A stretch of 64,000 nt of DNA from NCBI RefSeq assembly GCF_963662805.1, contig NZ_OY759852.1, positions 124,001 to 188,000 on the forward strand. Reading direction: 5' to 3'. Origin of the DNA: an uncultured Cohaesibacter sp. (GTDB taxonomy: Bacteria; Pseudomonadota; Alphaproteobacteria; Rhizobiales; Cohaesibacteraceae). The position numbers and the translations under genes were made by a program. This document shows positions 36,253 through 44,982 of the stretch, in pieces (the first letter of the stretch is position 1; every line of letters starts with the position of its first letter). The notes beneath the pieces were generated by a model, which had not been told where the DNA came from, searched no databases, and was given only the letters and a program-made list of their open reading frames with translations.

Positions 36253-36270
36253 ATTTCAGTTTTGTGACAT
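36253..36270 (-). promoter_or_regulatory. Candidate Pho box upstream of phnC
   Basis: On the minus strand the sequence reads ATGTCAC-AAAA-CTGAAAT, two direct 7-mers with 4-bp spacing. The PhoB site is two CTGTCAT-like 7-mers spaced by 4 bp. The first repeat differs at two positions and the second at two. It is in the gap between the acetyltransferase gene and phnC, oriented toward phnC. Confidence 0.5.
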
Positions 36271-36344
36271 GCGATGCTTTCCTGCGGATAAAGTGTCCCA
36301 GTCAAGGCAAGGTGCAACGAGTGCCATCTGGCAACCGTCTGGCG

Positions 36345-37012
36345 TCAGTCATTGTCTTCATATCTGGACAAAAAGGCTTCAATTGGCAGGGCACGGAAAT
36401 CATCCAATGCGGCCCTCAGGGCCTCATGGGACCAGTCCCACCAGGCAAGGGCCTTGAGGCGCAATGCGATCTCACGGGGGAAGCGTTCCTTGATCGGGCT
36501 AGCAGGCACGCCGCCGACAATCGTGTAATCAGGAACATCCTTGCTGACCACAGCCCCTGCCCCGACAATGGCACCATCACCGATGGAGACCCCGGGCAGA
36601 ATGGTCGCGCCATGACCAATCCAGACATCGTGACCGATGGTCACCGCGTGATCCCGGCGCCAGTCAAAGAAGCCCTCTTCCATATCCGCATCCTCGAAAT
36701 AGTCGGAGGCGCGATAAGTGAAGTGATGCAGGGTGGCGCGCCACTGCGGGTGATTGGGCGCATTGATCCGCACCGCGTTGGCGATGTTGGCGAACTTGCC
36801 GATTGTTGCCGACCAGACGTCGCAATCGCGCATGACATAGCTGTAGTCACCGAGGGTACTATCGCGAGCTGGGTTCTATCGCCGACCTCGGTATAGCGGC
36901 CAAGTATCGAATTGCTGACCTTTGCATTGGGATGAATGGTCGGGTTCACGCCAAGCCGGGTCGAGCCTTTCGGACGTTCCATGGTCATCGCGTCGTTCAT
37001 GTGGTTGTCCAT
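36345..37012 (-). pseudogene. Hexapeptide-repeat acetyltransferase of phn operons, frameshifted
   Basis: The protein belongs to the left-handed beta-helix acetyltransferases found inside phn operons (xenobiotic acetyltransferase type). Family features are NPTIHPNAKVSNSILGRYTEVGDRT at the start in outline, and DVWIGHGATILPGVSIGDGAIVGAG and TIVGGVPASPIKERF near the end. The two parts are in different frames, meeting near 36862. Adding one base gives TQLADSTLGDYSYVMRDCD, matching the usual TLGDYSYV stretch, and about 222 residues. It may acetylate an aminoalkylphosphonate or protect a ribosyl intermediate. That role is not settled for this family. The start at 37012 follows GGAGA. Confidence 0.75.
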
Positions 37013-37020
37013 GGGTCTCC

Positions 37021-37818
37021 TCAGCCGACTAGGCTCGTCATTTCACCGGCAGACCGCATGGCTCGCGCAGTTTCGATTTCCATTTCCGCGCTCTTGGCAA
37101 AACGAGAAACATCAACGATCACGTCGGCGACCGCATCCCGGACGACGGTGTCGTGGAAGATGCCAAGAAGAGCGACACCTTTTCTCTTCTTCTCGCTGAT
37201 GAGATCGATCACGATGCCACGGTTGGCCGCATCAAGAGAGGCCGTGGGTTCATCCAGCAGCAACACCGGGTGCTCGGTGAGGAAGCCACGGGCGATGTTG
37301 ACCCGCTGTTGTTCGCCACCCGAAAAGGTAGCCGGGGGCAGTTGCCAGAGCTTTTCGGGAAGATTGAGCCGGGCGAGCATATTGCCAGCTTTCTCTCTGG
37401 CACTCTCAACGCTTTCGCCCTGCTCGACCAGTCCCTCGGCGGCAACATCGAGCGCAGGAACCCGAGGCATGGCGCGCAGAAACTGGCTGACATAGCCTAC
37501 CATTTCGCGCCGAACGGCGAGGATCGTGCGGGGATCGGTGCGGGCAAGGTCGACCATGCGCCCCTGGAAATAGACGAGGATCTGGCCGGTATCCGTGCCG
37601 TAATTGCCGTAGATCATTTTGAGGATCGAGCTTTTGCCGACGCCGGACGGGCCACCCAGCACCGAACATTCCCCGGCGTTGAGCACGAAATTGACACGGG
37701 AGACGACCGGAATGGTCACCGAGCCGCGCAGATGCATGACGAAGCTTTTGGCGACGTCGGTGACGATCAGGGGTGTCTTCTGGAAATTGGATTTTGGATC
37801 GGACTTAGAAGCAATCAT
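37021..37818 (-). CDS. phnL: C-P lyase ATP-binding component PhnL
   Basis: This 265-residue ABC-type ATPase is part of the C-P lyase complex and aids the nucleobase displacement carried out with PhnGHI. It has Walker A (GGPSGVGKSS near 55), signature FSGGEQQR near 165 and Walker B (VLLLDEPTASLD near 185), with the PhnL-type start PLIVTDVAKSFVMHLRG. The protein is intact. It follows phnK by 14 bp and leads into the acetyltransferase gene with 8 bp spacing. Confidence 0.87.
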   Translation of the reverse strand: MIASKSDPKSNFQKTPLIVTDVAKSFVMHLRGSVTIPVVSRVNFVLNAGECSVLGGPSGVGKSSILKMIYGNYGTDTGQILVYFQGRMVDLARTDPRTILAVRREMVGYVSQFLRAMPRVPALDVAAEGLVEQGESVESAREKAGNMLARLNLPEKLWQLPPATFSGGEQQRVNIARGFLTEHPVLLLDEPTASLDAANRGIVIDLISEKKRKGVALLGIFHDTVVRDAVADVIVDVSRFAKSAEMEIETARAMRSAGEMTSLVG

Positions 37819-37832
37819 GAGAACGACCTTTC

Positions 37833-38613
37833 CTAGACCTGCAGAATGGAAGAGATGAGAAGCTGGGTGTATGGCGCTTGTGGATCATCGAGGACGCGGT
37901 CTGTCAGCCCGGTTTCGATCACCCTGCCCTCCTTCATCACAACCATGCGGTGGGAGAGCAGACGGGCGACGGCAAGATCGTGGGTGACCACGATGGCGGC
38001 AAGCCCCAACTCGGCAACAAGGCCGCGCAGAGATCGAGCAGGCGCGCCTGTACCGAGACATCAAGCCCGCCGGTCGGCTCATCCATAAAGACAAGCCGAG
38101 GTCCGGTGACAAGATTGCGGGCGATCTGAAGACGCTGGCGCATTCCGCCGGAGAAGGCGCGCGGCTCATCGTCGATCCGGTCGGGAGAGATTTCCACCTG
38201 CTCCAGCCAGTCCGATGCGGTCTGGCGAATGTTGCCATAGTGGCGCTGTCCGATGGCCATAAGGCGCTCGCCGGCATTGGCGCCAGCCGAGACGGTCATG
38301 CGCAAGCCGTCCGCCGGGTTTTGATGCACGAAGCCCCAATCGGTCCGCATCAGGAAGCGCTTTTCCGCCTCGTTGAGGCGAAAGACCTCGCGCATGGAAT
38401 TGTCTCTCATGCGGTAATTCACCATGCCTGATGTCGGCGTCAGACGGGTCGAAATACAGTTCAGCAAGGTGGTTTTGCCTGAGCCGGACTCGCCGACGAT
38501 GGCGAGTACTTCACCGGGCCAGAGATCAAGCTGATCTCCTCACAACCAACACGGCGGCCATAATATTTTGAGACCGAGCGGACCTGCAACAGGGGCTCCT
38601 CACTGAGATCCAT
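37833..38613 (-). pseudogene. phnK: C-P lyase ATP-binding component PhnK, with two frameshifts
   Basis: PhnK is the second ABC-type ATPase of the C-P lyase core complex. The reconstructed protein starts MDLSEEPLLQVRSVSKYYG. It passes a first break near 38528 (one A short on the plus strand), then a Walker A region ending GSGKTTLLNC. It continues intact through the signature FSGGMRQRLQIARNL and Walker B (LVFMDEPTGGLDV). A second break lies near 38030. The end runs AIVVTHDLAVARLLSHRMVVM. With one base added at each site it gives about 260 residues, the normal length. The start overlaps the phnJ end by 14 bp. Both indels are deletions in this reading. Confidence 0.72.
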
Positions 38614-39617
38614 CGGGCGTGGCGGCACGAGAGAGGAGCGAGGCGCACCGGTTTCTTTGCGTCTGGTTCAGCATGGCTCTTTCCTTCTCTGCCGTCGAGT
38701 TGGAATGTTTGGGATCGTTGACAGCCAGCCCATCGGGAGCCATGGGGCCCTTGTGCCCCTGCACCCGGCGATCTTCGCAATAGTCACTGTCCGAGCAGAC
38801 GAACATGCGCCCGCCCTTGTCGTCGAGGATCACCTCATCGAGAAAGACGCCAACCCCGCCACAAAGGGCGCAGGGCTCTTCGAAAGTCTGGACCTCGAAG
38901 GGATGGTCCTCGAAATCGAGGCTCACGACGTCGGTATAGGGCGGATCGCGTAGATGCGCATCTCGCGGCCCGCGCCATAGAGCTGGAGCGCCTCGTTGTT
39001 GTGCATCTTGGGATTGTCGAACTTCGGCGTTGGCGACGGATCCATGACATACCGGCCCTTTACCCGCACCGGATAGGCATAGTTGGTGGCGATGTGGCCT
39101 TTCTGGGCGATGTCCTCATAGAGTTTGACGTGCATGAGGCCATAGTCCTCGACCGCATGCATCTTGCGCGTCTCTGTCTCGCGTGGCTCAAGAAAGCGCA
39201 AGGGTCCCGGGATCGGCACCTGAAAGACGATCACCTGACCTTCCTTCAGATCCTCTTCCGGGATCCGGGTGACGGGTCTGAATGATCGAAGGCCTCGGCG
39301 GTGTGCGTCGTGGTCTCGACCTTTGCCATGCGAGCAAAGAAGGCACGGATAGAGACGGCGTTGGTGGTGTCGTCCGAGCCCTGATCGATGACCTTGAGGA
39401 TGTCATCGGGTCCGATAATCGAGGCTGTCACCTGCACGCCACCGGTCCCCCAGCCGTAAGGCATGGGCATCTCGCGGCTGGCAAAAGGCACCTGATAACC
39501 GGGGATGGCGATGCCCTTGAGGATCGCCCGGCGGATCATCCGTTTGGTCTGCTCGTCGAGATAGGCAAAGTTATATTCGGCGATGGCACCTGCGGGCGTT
39601 TCGTTCACGGCATTCAT
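38600..39617 (-). pseudogene. phnJ: C-P lyase radical SAM catalytic subunit PhnJ, with three frameshifts
   Basis: PhnJ cleaves the carbon-phosphorus bond of ribosyl phosphonates with an iron-sulfur cluster and SAM. The N-terminal part starts MNAVNETPAGAIAEYNFAYL. It is in frame until breaks near 39290 and 39268 (each one base too many). The centre (LRFLEPRETETRKMHAVEDY, MDPSPTPKFDNPKMHNNEAL) runs to a third break near 38942 (one base short). The end holds the cluster motif CALCGGVGVFLDE and, 20 residues on, VCSDSDYCEDRR. Repairing all three gives about 338 residues. That is longer than usual because of a 45-residue tail after the last cysteine, so a fourth unrecognised error at the end is possible. 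All expected cysteines are present. Confidence 0.75.
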
Positions 39618-40750
39618 TGGGCAGCCTCCTCGGTCTCTTGGTCGGCTCCGGGCGTCTGGCTTGCATGGAATTCAGCCTGCATGCGACGCACCAGTTTGAG
39701 TTCAGCCTGAAAGTCCACATAGTGGGGCAGCTTGAGATGCTCGACAAAGCCTGTGGCCTGCACATTGTCGGCGTGGGAAATAACGAATTCCTCGTCCTGC
39801 GCCGGGGCGATGATGTCTTCGCCAAGCTCGGTTGCCCTCAGGGCGCGATCACACAGCGCCATGGACATGGCCTTGCGTTCGGACTGGCCAAAGACCAGAC
39901 CGTATCCACGGGTAAACTGGGGTGGCGCGACCTTCGAGCCCTTGAACTGGTTGACGAGCTGGCATTCGCTGACCTGAATGCGTCCGAGCGAAACCTCAAA
40001 GCCCAGTTCCGGGATGGACATCATCACATCCACCTCACCGATGCGGATTTCGCCCGCGAAAGGATGGTTGCGGCCATAGCCGCGCTGGGTCGAATAACCA
40101 AGCGAGAGCAGAAAGCCCTCATCGCCGCGAGACAGGGCCTGCAGGCGAAGCTGGCGGTCTAGCGGATACTGGATCGGCTTGCGGGAGATGTCCCCCGGCT
40201 CCGGCCAGTCGCCGCCATCGTCGGGCAAGGCGGTGTCCGGCTCGATCAAGCCTTCCTCGGCAATGAGGTCCGATACACGCGGCATGGCCTCTTTTGGTGC
40301 GGCGGCGTCCTGTTCGATCTGATCGGCCACTTCGGGCTCTTCATCCCCTGCCAGTGCCGGGTCGAGCAGTCGGTGGGTGTAGTCGAAGGTCGGCCCGAGG
40401 ATCTGCCCACCGGGCAAGTCCTTGAAGGTGGCAGACACCCGGCGCTCGATCTGCATCGCGCCGGTATCAACGGGTTCGGAATAGCCGAAGCGTGGCAAAG
40501 TGGTGCGATAGGCGCGGGTCAGAAAGATAGCTTCGATTAGATCGCCCCTCGCCTGCTTGACCGCCAGTGAGGCCAGTTCACGATCATAGAGGGCACCTTC
40601 GCTCATGACGCGATCAACGGCCAGCGACAGCTGCTCGCTGATCTGGTCTAGACTAATGGCCGGAACGTCCCGATCTCCCCGGCGCTTGTCGGCGAGCAGT
40701 TTGTGTGCGGCGGCGATGGCGGCTTCCCCGCCCTTGACAGCTACATACAT
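39614..40750 (-). CDS. phnI: C-P lyase complex subunit PhnI
   Basis: This 378-residue subunit holds the nucleosidase activity that joins phosphonate to the ribose of ATP with PhnGHL. It begins MYVAVKGGEAAIAAAHKLL, has the ALSRGDEGFLLSLGYSTQRGYGRNHPF stretch in outline near 215, and ends with the HVDNVQATGF-like HADNVQATGFVEHLKLPHY segment. The length is near the family value. The start follows GGAGGACAT. It overlaps phnJ by 4 bp. No frameshift is seen. Confidence 0.88.
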   Translation of the reverse strand: MYVAVKGGEAAIAAAHKLLADKRRGDRDVPAISLDQISEQLSLAVDRVMSEGALYDRELASLAVKQARGDLIEAIFLTRAYRTTLPRFGYSEPVDTGAMQIERRVSATFKDLPGGQILGPTFDYTHRLLDPALAGDEEPEVADQIEQDAAAPKEAMPRVSDLIAEEGLIEPDTALPDDGGDWPEPGDISRKPIQYPLDRQLRLQALSRGDEGFLLSLGYSTQRGYGRNHPFAGEIRIGEVDVMMSIPELGFEVSLGRIQVSECQLVNQFKGSKVAPPQFTRGYGLVFGQSERKAMSMALCDRALRATELGEDIIAPAQDEEFVISHADNVQATGFVEHLKLPHYVDFQAELKLVRRMQAEFHASQTPGADQETEEAAQ

Positions 40751-40751
40751 G

Positions 40752-41408
40752 TCAATGTCCTCCGTTTCCGGCATCAAGCGCTGTGATGGCCGTGGTGCGC
40801 GGCAATCCGGCAACAGCATCTGGCGCGACAAAGAGAATATCGACCCCGCGCGGGAACAGGGCGTGATTGGCCCGCCATTGATCGACGAACAGGGGCGCCA
40901 GCGGCTCGACGGCCAGCAAATGCCGATCCTTGATACCGGGTCCTTGCAGTTCCCAACCAGAGCCTTCCTTCAGACTTTCGACCTGAACGATCAAAGTCGC
41001 GGACTGATCGGGATAGTCCTGATCGCCCTTGGAGAAGAGCTCGAGTGACGGGGCCGCGCTCCAGTCCGAGATCACAGCAAAATTCGCGAAAACCGGGTCC
41101 TCGACAATGGGAGCCCCGATGTGGAAGGTCAGCCAGTCAGCCACTGTCGGCTCTGACATCAATCCTTCGTCCAGCCAGACTGGCGTGTTAGCGTCCGCAA
41201 GGGTGAAGAGTACTGTGGCTGAGAGCGGGGTGAGCGGCATGGGTGGAAGAGTGTCCGTTGCAAGCGGCATCACACGCCCGGGGCGTGCCATGGCTTCCAT
41301 GAGAGCACGGAAGATGCGCTGGCTTTGCAGCACTGGCTCCCCCGGTCCTCCCTGCATGGCGGTAGCATTGACGGCTCGAACCTGCGGGCTTTGAGAAGAA
41401 AGGGGCAT
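40752..41408 (-). CDS. phnH: C-P lyase complex subunit PhnH
   Basis: This 218-residue subunit of the PhnGHIJ core has the expected QRIFRALMEAMARPGRV motif near residue 28, the LLDxxT-type segment TPVWLDEGL and the VGAGP-like stretch GWELQGPGIKD near 150. It ends close to the usual length. Its start overlaps the phnG stop by one base and it is followed by phnI after 1 bp. Confidence 0.86.
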   Translation of the reverse strand: MPLSSQSPQVRAVNATAMQGGPGEPVLQSQRIFRALMEAMARPGRVMPLATDTLPPMPLTPLSATVLFTLADANTPVWLDEGLMSEPTVADWLTFHIGAPIVEDPVFANFAVISDWSAAPSLELFSKGDQDYPDQSATLIVQVESLKEGSGWELQGPGIKDRHLLAVEPLAPLFVDQWRANHALFPRGVDILFVAPDAVAGLPRTTAITALDAGNGGH

Positions 41409-41866
41409 CAGTCGTCTCCTCTGACCATGGTGAAGAAGTTGACGCGGGTCGCCTGCGTCTTGGCATCTTGTTCCCGGTCCCGGTCAGCGGCGGCTGCGGC
41501 GAGCGGCGTCAGGATCTTGTCCTCGATCTCACCCGCCATGATGTCGTCGGTTGCAAGGGCGTCTATCACGGCAGCCAGTTTGACTTTTCCCGCATCGCGA
41601 CCGAGCATGATTGCATGACCAATCGCGCCGTTTTCCATTCGGACCGTCGCGCGGGTCACTGTCGCCTCGCCGAAATTGAACGGCGCTCCGCCACCACCGA
41701 TCCGCCCGCGCAGGGCGATCAATCCGGTCTCAGGCCCGCGCAGCAATTCGGCCGCCGGGTCAATACCGAGGCTCAGCCACCGGTCCAAAAGCTCTTTTGT
41801 TCCGGCATTAGCCAGAATCGACATCCGGCGCTGGCGCGCCCGATCTTCAGTGCTCATAGTGCTCAT
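41408..41866 (-). CDS. phnG: C-P lyase complex subunit PhnG
   Basis: From the ATG at 41866 the protein has 152 residues, the family length. It carries the motif RMSILANAGTKELLDRW at the start, GLIALRGRIGGGGAPFNFGE in the middle and the acidic repeat region at the end. An ATG at 42016 would add 50 residues, but it lies next to the predicted -10 region and has no ribosome site, so the shorter form is preferred. No clear ribosome site precedes 41866 either, so the start is uncertain. It is the first gene of the phn transcript. Confidence 0.83.
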   Translation of the reverse strand: MSTMSTEDRARQRRMSILANAGTKELLDRWLSLGIDPAAELLRGPETGLIALRGRIGGGGAPFNFGEATVTRATVRMENGAIGHAIMLGRDAGKVKLAAVIDALATDDIMAGEIEDKILTPLAAAAADRDREQDAKTQATRVNFFTMVRGDD

Positions 41867-42023
41867 GCTGGCGTCGTCGTCTGACAACGGGTTGGTTGAG
41901 GGGCGATTTGTATCAAGCAATTCAAACCTCTTGTCCGTTTGCTGGTTCGTGCCCTCTCCCATCACCTTCTGGTCGATGGGCCTTGGCGCGAGAGAATGGA
42001 GGACTGAAATATCCATGACATAT

Positions 42024-42043
42024 TTGTCTATTTATATAGACAA
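42024..42043. promoter_or_regulatory. Candidate PhnF operator overlapping the phnG promoter
   Basis: TTGTCTAT and ATAGACAA form an inverted repeat with perfect 8-bp arms and a TTAT centre. GntR/HutC-family regulators bind such palindromes, and phnF is encoded on the other side of this region. On the minus strand the centre reads TATATAA, resembling a -10 element, so a bound repressor would block RNA polymerase. Confidence 0.6.
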
Positions 42044-42073
42044 CTGAACTTGACGAAGAAATAGCCTTTCGCA

Positions 42074-42091
42074 GTGACAGCTTTGTGACAG
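42074..42091 (-). promoter_or_regulatory. Pho box upstream of phnG
   Basis: On the minus strand the sequence is CTGTCAC-AAAG-CTGTCAC, two identical 7-mers spaced by 4 bp. This agrees with the PhoB site (CTGTCAT-N4-CTGTCAT) except for the last base of each repeat. It lies about 35 bp upstream of a TATATAA element, the expected distance for a PhoB-activated promoter. Confidence 0.75.
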
Positions 42092-42204
42092 ATCGGGGTA
42101 TTAATTGTTCGTCTCACTGTTGATAATGCGATAAGACGGAGGCTGACTGGCAATGCCCGCATCGAGGCAAAGCCAGACTTCTGGGCAGGCGATGGAGAAT
42201 TGCA

Positions 42205-42963
42205 ATGGCGTCTGACGTTCTGAGATCCCCGGTTTCGAGGCGCACAGGCATTGCCCTTTGGCGGCAGATTGCCGATGCCATCCGCGCGGGGATTTCGTCC
42301 GGTCTTGGTGATGAGGCAGGCAAGTTGCCCCCCGAGACCGAGTTGGCCGAACTCTTCGGCGTCAACCGTCACACGGTGCGGTCGGCCATCTCAGCGCTGG
42401 TCCAAGAAGGCATCCTCCGCGCCGAACAAGGTCGCGGCACCTTCATCATCGAGCCCAAACGCATCACCTACCCCATCGGCAAGAGGACGCGATTCTCCAC
42501 TGGCCTTGCGGGACAGGGACAGCAGGGTAGCAACCGGCTGCTAACCGACGAGATTGCGGAAGCCAATGTGGAAGTCGCCTCCGCGCTCGGACTTGAGGTC
42601 GGGGCTCCGGTGTTCCGGGTTCGCACGATCGGCACCGGTGACGAGGTTCCGCTCAGCCGATCCACGCATTTCTTCGACGCCACACGCTTTCCCGATTTTT
42701 GCGAGCACTATCGCTCCCTTCAGTCCGTCACCAAGACATTTGCGGCTTGTGGCATTGATGACTATGTCAGGAAGTCGACGCTGGTCGAGGCCTATCACGC
42801 CACCATCGATGATATCGAGATGCTGCACCTCGTGCCGAACGCCATTGTTCTCGTCACCCACGCCATCAACGAGGACATGGATGGCAACCCCATCGAATAT
42901 TCCAAGACGCGTTTTTCGGCCGACCGGGTCAACCTTCATATCGAGCTCGATGCGCTCGCCTAG
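42205..42963 (+). CDS. phnF: GntR/HutC-family phosphonate regulator PhnF
   Basis: This 252-residue regulator has an N-terminal winged helix (ALWRQIADAIRAGI, then KLPPETELAELFGVNRHTVR, residues 18-60). A UTRA ligand domain covers the rest (APVFRVRTIGTGDEVPLSRSTHFF, then IEYSKTRFSADRVNLHIEL). It is divergent from phnG and probably represses the operon by binding the palindrome between them. It is intact. Confidence 0.88.
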   Translation: MASDVLRSPVSRRTGIALWRQIADAIRAGISSGLGDEAGKLPPETELAELFGVNRHTVRSAISALVQEGILRAEQGRGTFIIEPKRITYPIGKRTRFSTGLAGQGQQGSNRLLTDEIAEANVEVASALGLEVGAPVFRVRTIGTGDEVPLSRSTHFFDATRFPDFCEHYRSLQSVTKTFAACGIDDYVRKSTLVEAYHATIDDIEMLHLVPNAIVLVTHAINEDMDGNPIEYSKTRFSADRVNLHIELDALA

Positions 42964-43169
42964 ACGGTCAAAACCCCTCCTCGCCTTTTGGTCGCAGCCG
43001 TGCTTCCTAGCGTAGATTTGCTGATTGTCCGGACGCATGATCGATGTTGGAGTGAACAGGTCGAGTATGGACCGAATTCTTGTCACGATTGGTTCTTAAG
43101 AGTTGATCGTCGGCGACCGGATGGGCGCTGGCGTCACCTCCGAACATATGATCAAAGAGGGAGAGCATT

Positions 43170-43634
43170 ATGAAACTGACAAGCCCCGATTTCAAAGACG
43201 GTGATCCGCTTCCCGGCAAATCCGTATCCAAGGGACTGGGCGGCGAAGACCTGTCCCCCGTTCTGCAATGGTCGGGGGTCCCGGCCGAAGCGAAAAGCCT
43301 TGCCCTGACCTGCTATGACCCAGATGCACCGACGGGCTCGGGTTTCTGGCACTGGATCATCGTCAATCTGCCCGTTAGCGAGAGTGGAGAGATCTCCAGC
43401 GCGACCCTGCCTGCAATCGCCAAGAGCACGCCGAATGATGCCGGCACGGACAATTTCACCGGTGCCTACCCGCCGTCCGATGATCCTGCCCACCGCTACA
43501 TCTTTACCCTTCATGCCCTCAGTCTTGAAGAAATCGATCCTTCGGGCATGACTGGGGCCTATGTTCGGTTCAATATCATGCGCAATCAGATTGATTCCGC
43601 GAGCATTACCGGTCATTTTAAGAACGAAGGTTAG
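43170..43634 (+). CDS. YbhB/YbcL family Raf kinase inhibitor-like protein
   Basis: This 154-residue protein of the PEBP fold has the core motifs LSPVLQWSGVP, DPDAPTGSGFWHWIIVNLP and GAYPPSDDPAHRYIFTLHAL. It has no signal peptide, so it is cytosolic. The biochemical role of bacterial members is poorly known. The start follows a clear AGAGGGAGAG site. A terminator follows the gene. There is no evident link to the phn genes. Confidence 0.85.
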   Translation: MKLTSPDFKDGDPLPGKSVSKGLGGEDLSPVLQWSGVPAEAKSLALTCYDPDAPTGSGFWHWIIVNLPVSESGEISSATLPAIAKSTPNDAGTDNFTGAYPPSDDPAHRYIFTLHALSLEEIDPSGMTGAYVRFNIMRNQIDSASITGHFKNEG

Positions 43635-43685
43635 GCCCTCGCCGACGCGCCCATGGCGCAATCGACAGAGGCCTCATACAAACAT

Positions 43686-43713
43686 GCCGGTCGGATACAG
43701 CCGACCGGCTTTT
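43686..43713 (+). terminator. Terminator after the YbhB-like gene
   Basis: The 9-bp perfect stem GCCGGTCGG with CCGACCGGC has a 6-nt loop and a TTTTG tail on the plus strand, 50 bp after the stop codon. Confidence 0.8.
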
Positions 43714-43751
43714 GTCTCTCATAATGAAGAGACGGGATACAAGGAAGAAGC

Positions 43752-44090
43752 ATGACACGCGTCAATCCGCTCAAACTCAACAAACTGCAACTGCGCACGC
43801 TGGTGCTGACCCAGATCATCGCCCGCTCACAGCCCGATGAAGCCTGGAACAAGGATGGCTCGATCACCATCATGCGCCTGCCTCATGCCCACGGAGATCA
43901 CGTTCACATCGGTGAGTTCGTGGTCAATTCGGCAGAAACAACCGGTTTCACCAACCGTGCAGTCTGGACGGCTCTGGCACGCAAGGGGATGGTGGCTGAC
44001 AAGGATGTTCCTCCTATCGTGCTGACGCGCGAGGGCCTCGAGTATGATACCGGCCTTGGTCATCATTTCCTCGACAAGTCCGATCACTAG
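43752..44090 (+). CDS. Conserved small cytosolic protein, function unknown
   Basis: This 112-residue protein begins MTRVNPLKLNKLQLRTLVLTQ after an AAGGAAG site. It has a His-rich segment (MRLPHAHGDHVHIGEFVV, residues 41-58) and ends GLGHHFLDKSDH. I recognise no family function. The clustered histidines could bind metal, but this is a guess. It lies alone between the YbhB-like and response-regulator genes. Confidence 0.6.
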   Translation: MTRVNPLKLNKLQLRTLVLTQIIARSQPDEAWNKDGSITIMRLPHAHGDHVHIGEFVVNSAETTGFTNRAVWTALARKGMVADKDVPPIVLTREGLEYDTGLGHHFLDKSDH

Positions 44091-44328
44091 ACCACTGCGC
44101 CATTCGCGGCTTCTTGCGCTTTTTCCACCCGAAAAAGCCTGCATTACCATCGCTGTACAAGTGTAGCGGTGGACAGGGCAGCGGCAGAAGCGGAAAGTAT
44201 CAGACAGAATTGCGGAGGCTGGCGACGGATTCCCTGAGGGAACTCCAGACACGAACGGCCCCCGCAATCAGAAATGACGAAGTTTAGGCCGGAGACCTTT
44301 GCATAGAACCGGTGTTCGGGATATCAAA

Positions 44329-44952
44329 ATGAGGATCATTCTTGCTGATGACCACCCACTCTACCGTTCAGGGCTGAAACAGCTTCTTGAGCAGTTGTTT
44401 GAGGATGTGTCCGTGGATGAGGCCGGAGACAGTGCGGCGCTTGAAACCCTGCTAGCCAAGACACCCGGTCCTGATCTCATCATTACCGATCTGATTTTTC
44501 CCGGCTTTGACTATATGCGTGATCTCAAGCGTCTGCGCCGGACCTTCTCGCTTTGCCCGATCATTGCCGTTTCCATGATGAACGATCCCGGCGAAATCGA
44601 GCAGATCATGGAGCTGGGCGTGAACGGCTTCATCTCCAAGTCCGTCCCGTCCAATCTGGTCCTTACCGCCATTCAGAATGTCATGGAAGGCCACATCGAG
44701 GTGCGTATCAGCGATACGGCGATGAACATGGATCAGGCGATGCCGCAGCATCTCTCGCTCGAGGACCTGACCCCGCGCCAGATCGAAATTCTCAAACTGT
44801 TGCGCCACGGACTGTCGAACAAGGAAATCGCCAGAGAATTGGGACTTTCCCCCTTCACGGTGCGCAGCCATGTCTCCGCCCTGATGAAGAATCTGGGCGT
44901 TTCCAACCGGGCAGCGGCCTCGGCCATTGCCGCCAGCTATTGCCTGAACTGA
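44329..44952 (+). CDS. NarL/FixJ-type response regulator
   Basis: This 207-residue two-component regulator has a receiver domain (MRIILADDHPLYRSGLKQLL, phosphoacceptor Asp in LIITDLIFPG near 52, Lys in FISKSVPS near 103). A LuxR-type helix-turn-helix follows (LTPRQIEILKLLRHGLSNKE, then GLSPFTVRSHVSALMKNLGV). It is convergent with a hybrid sensor kinase gene 30 bp away, the likely partner. The ATG at 44329 is chosen because the receiver fold starts there. Confidence 0.88.
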   Translation: MRIILADDHPLYRSGLKQLLEQLFEDVSVDEAGDSAALETLLAKTPGPDLIITDLIFPGFDYMRDLKRLRRTFSLCPIIAVSMMNDPGEIEQIMELGVNGFISKSVPSNLVLTAIQNVMEGHIEVRISDTAMNMDQAMPQHLSLEDLTPRQIEILKLLRHGLSNKEIARELGLSPFTVRSHVSALMKNLGVSNRAAASAIAASYCLN

Positions 44953-44982
44953 TGTTGGACCAGATGCCGGAGCTTGCAGGGA

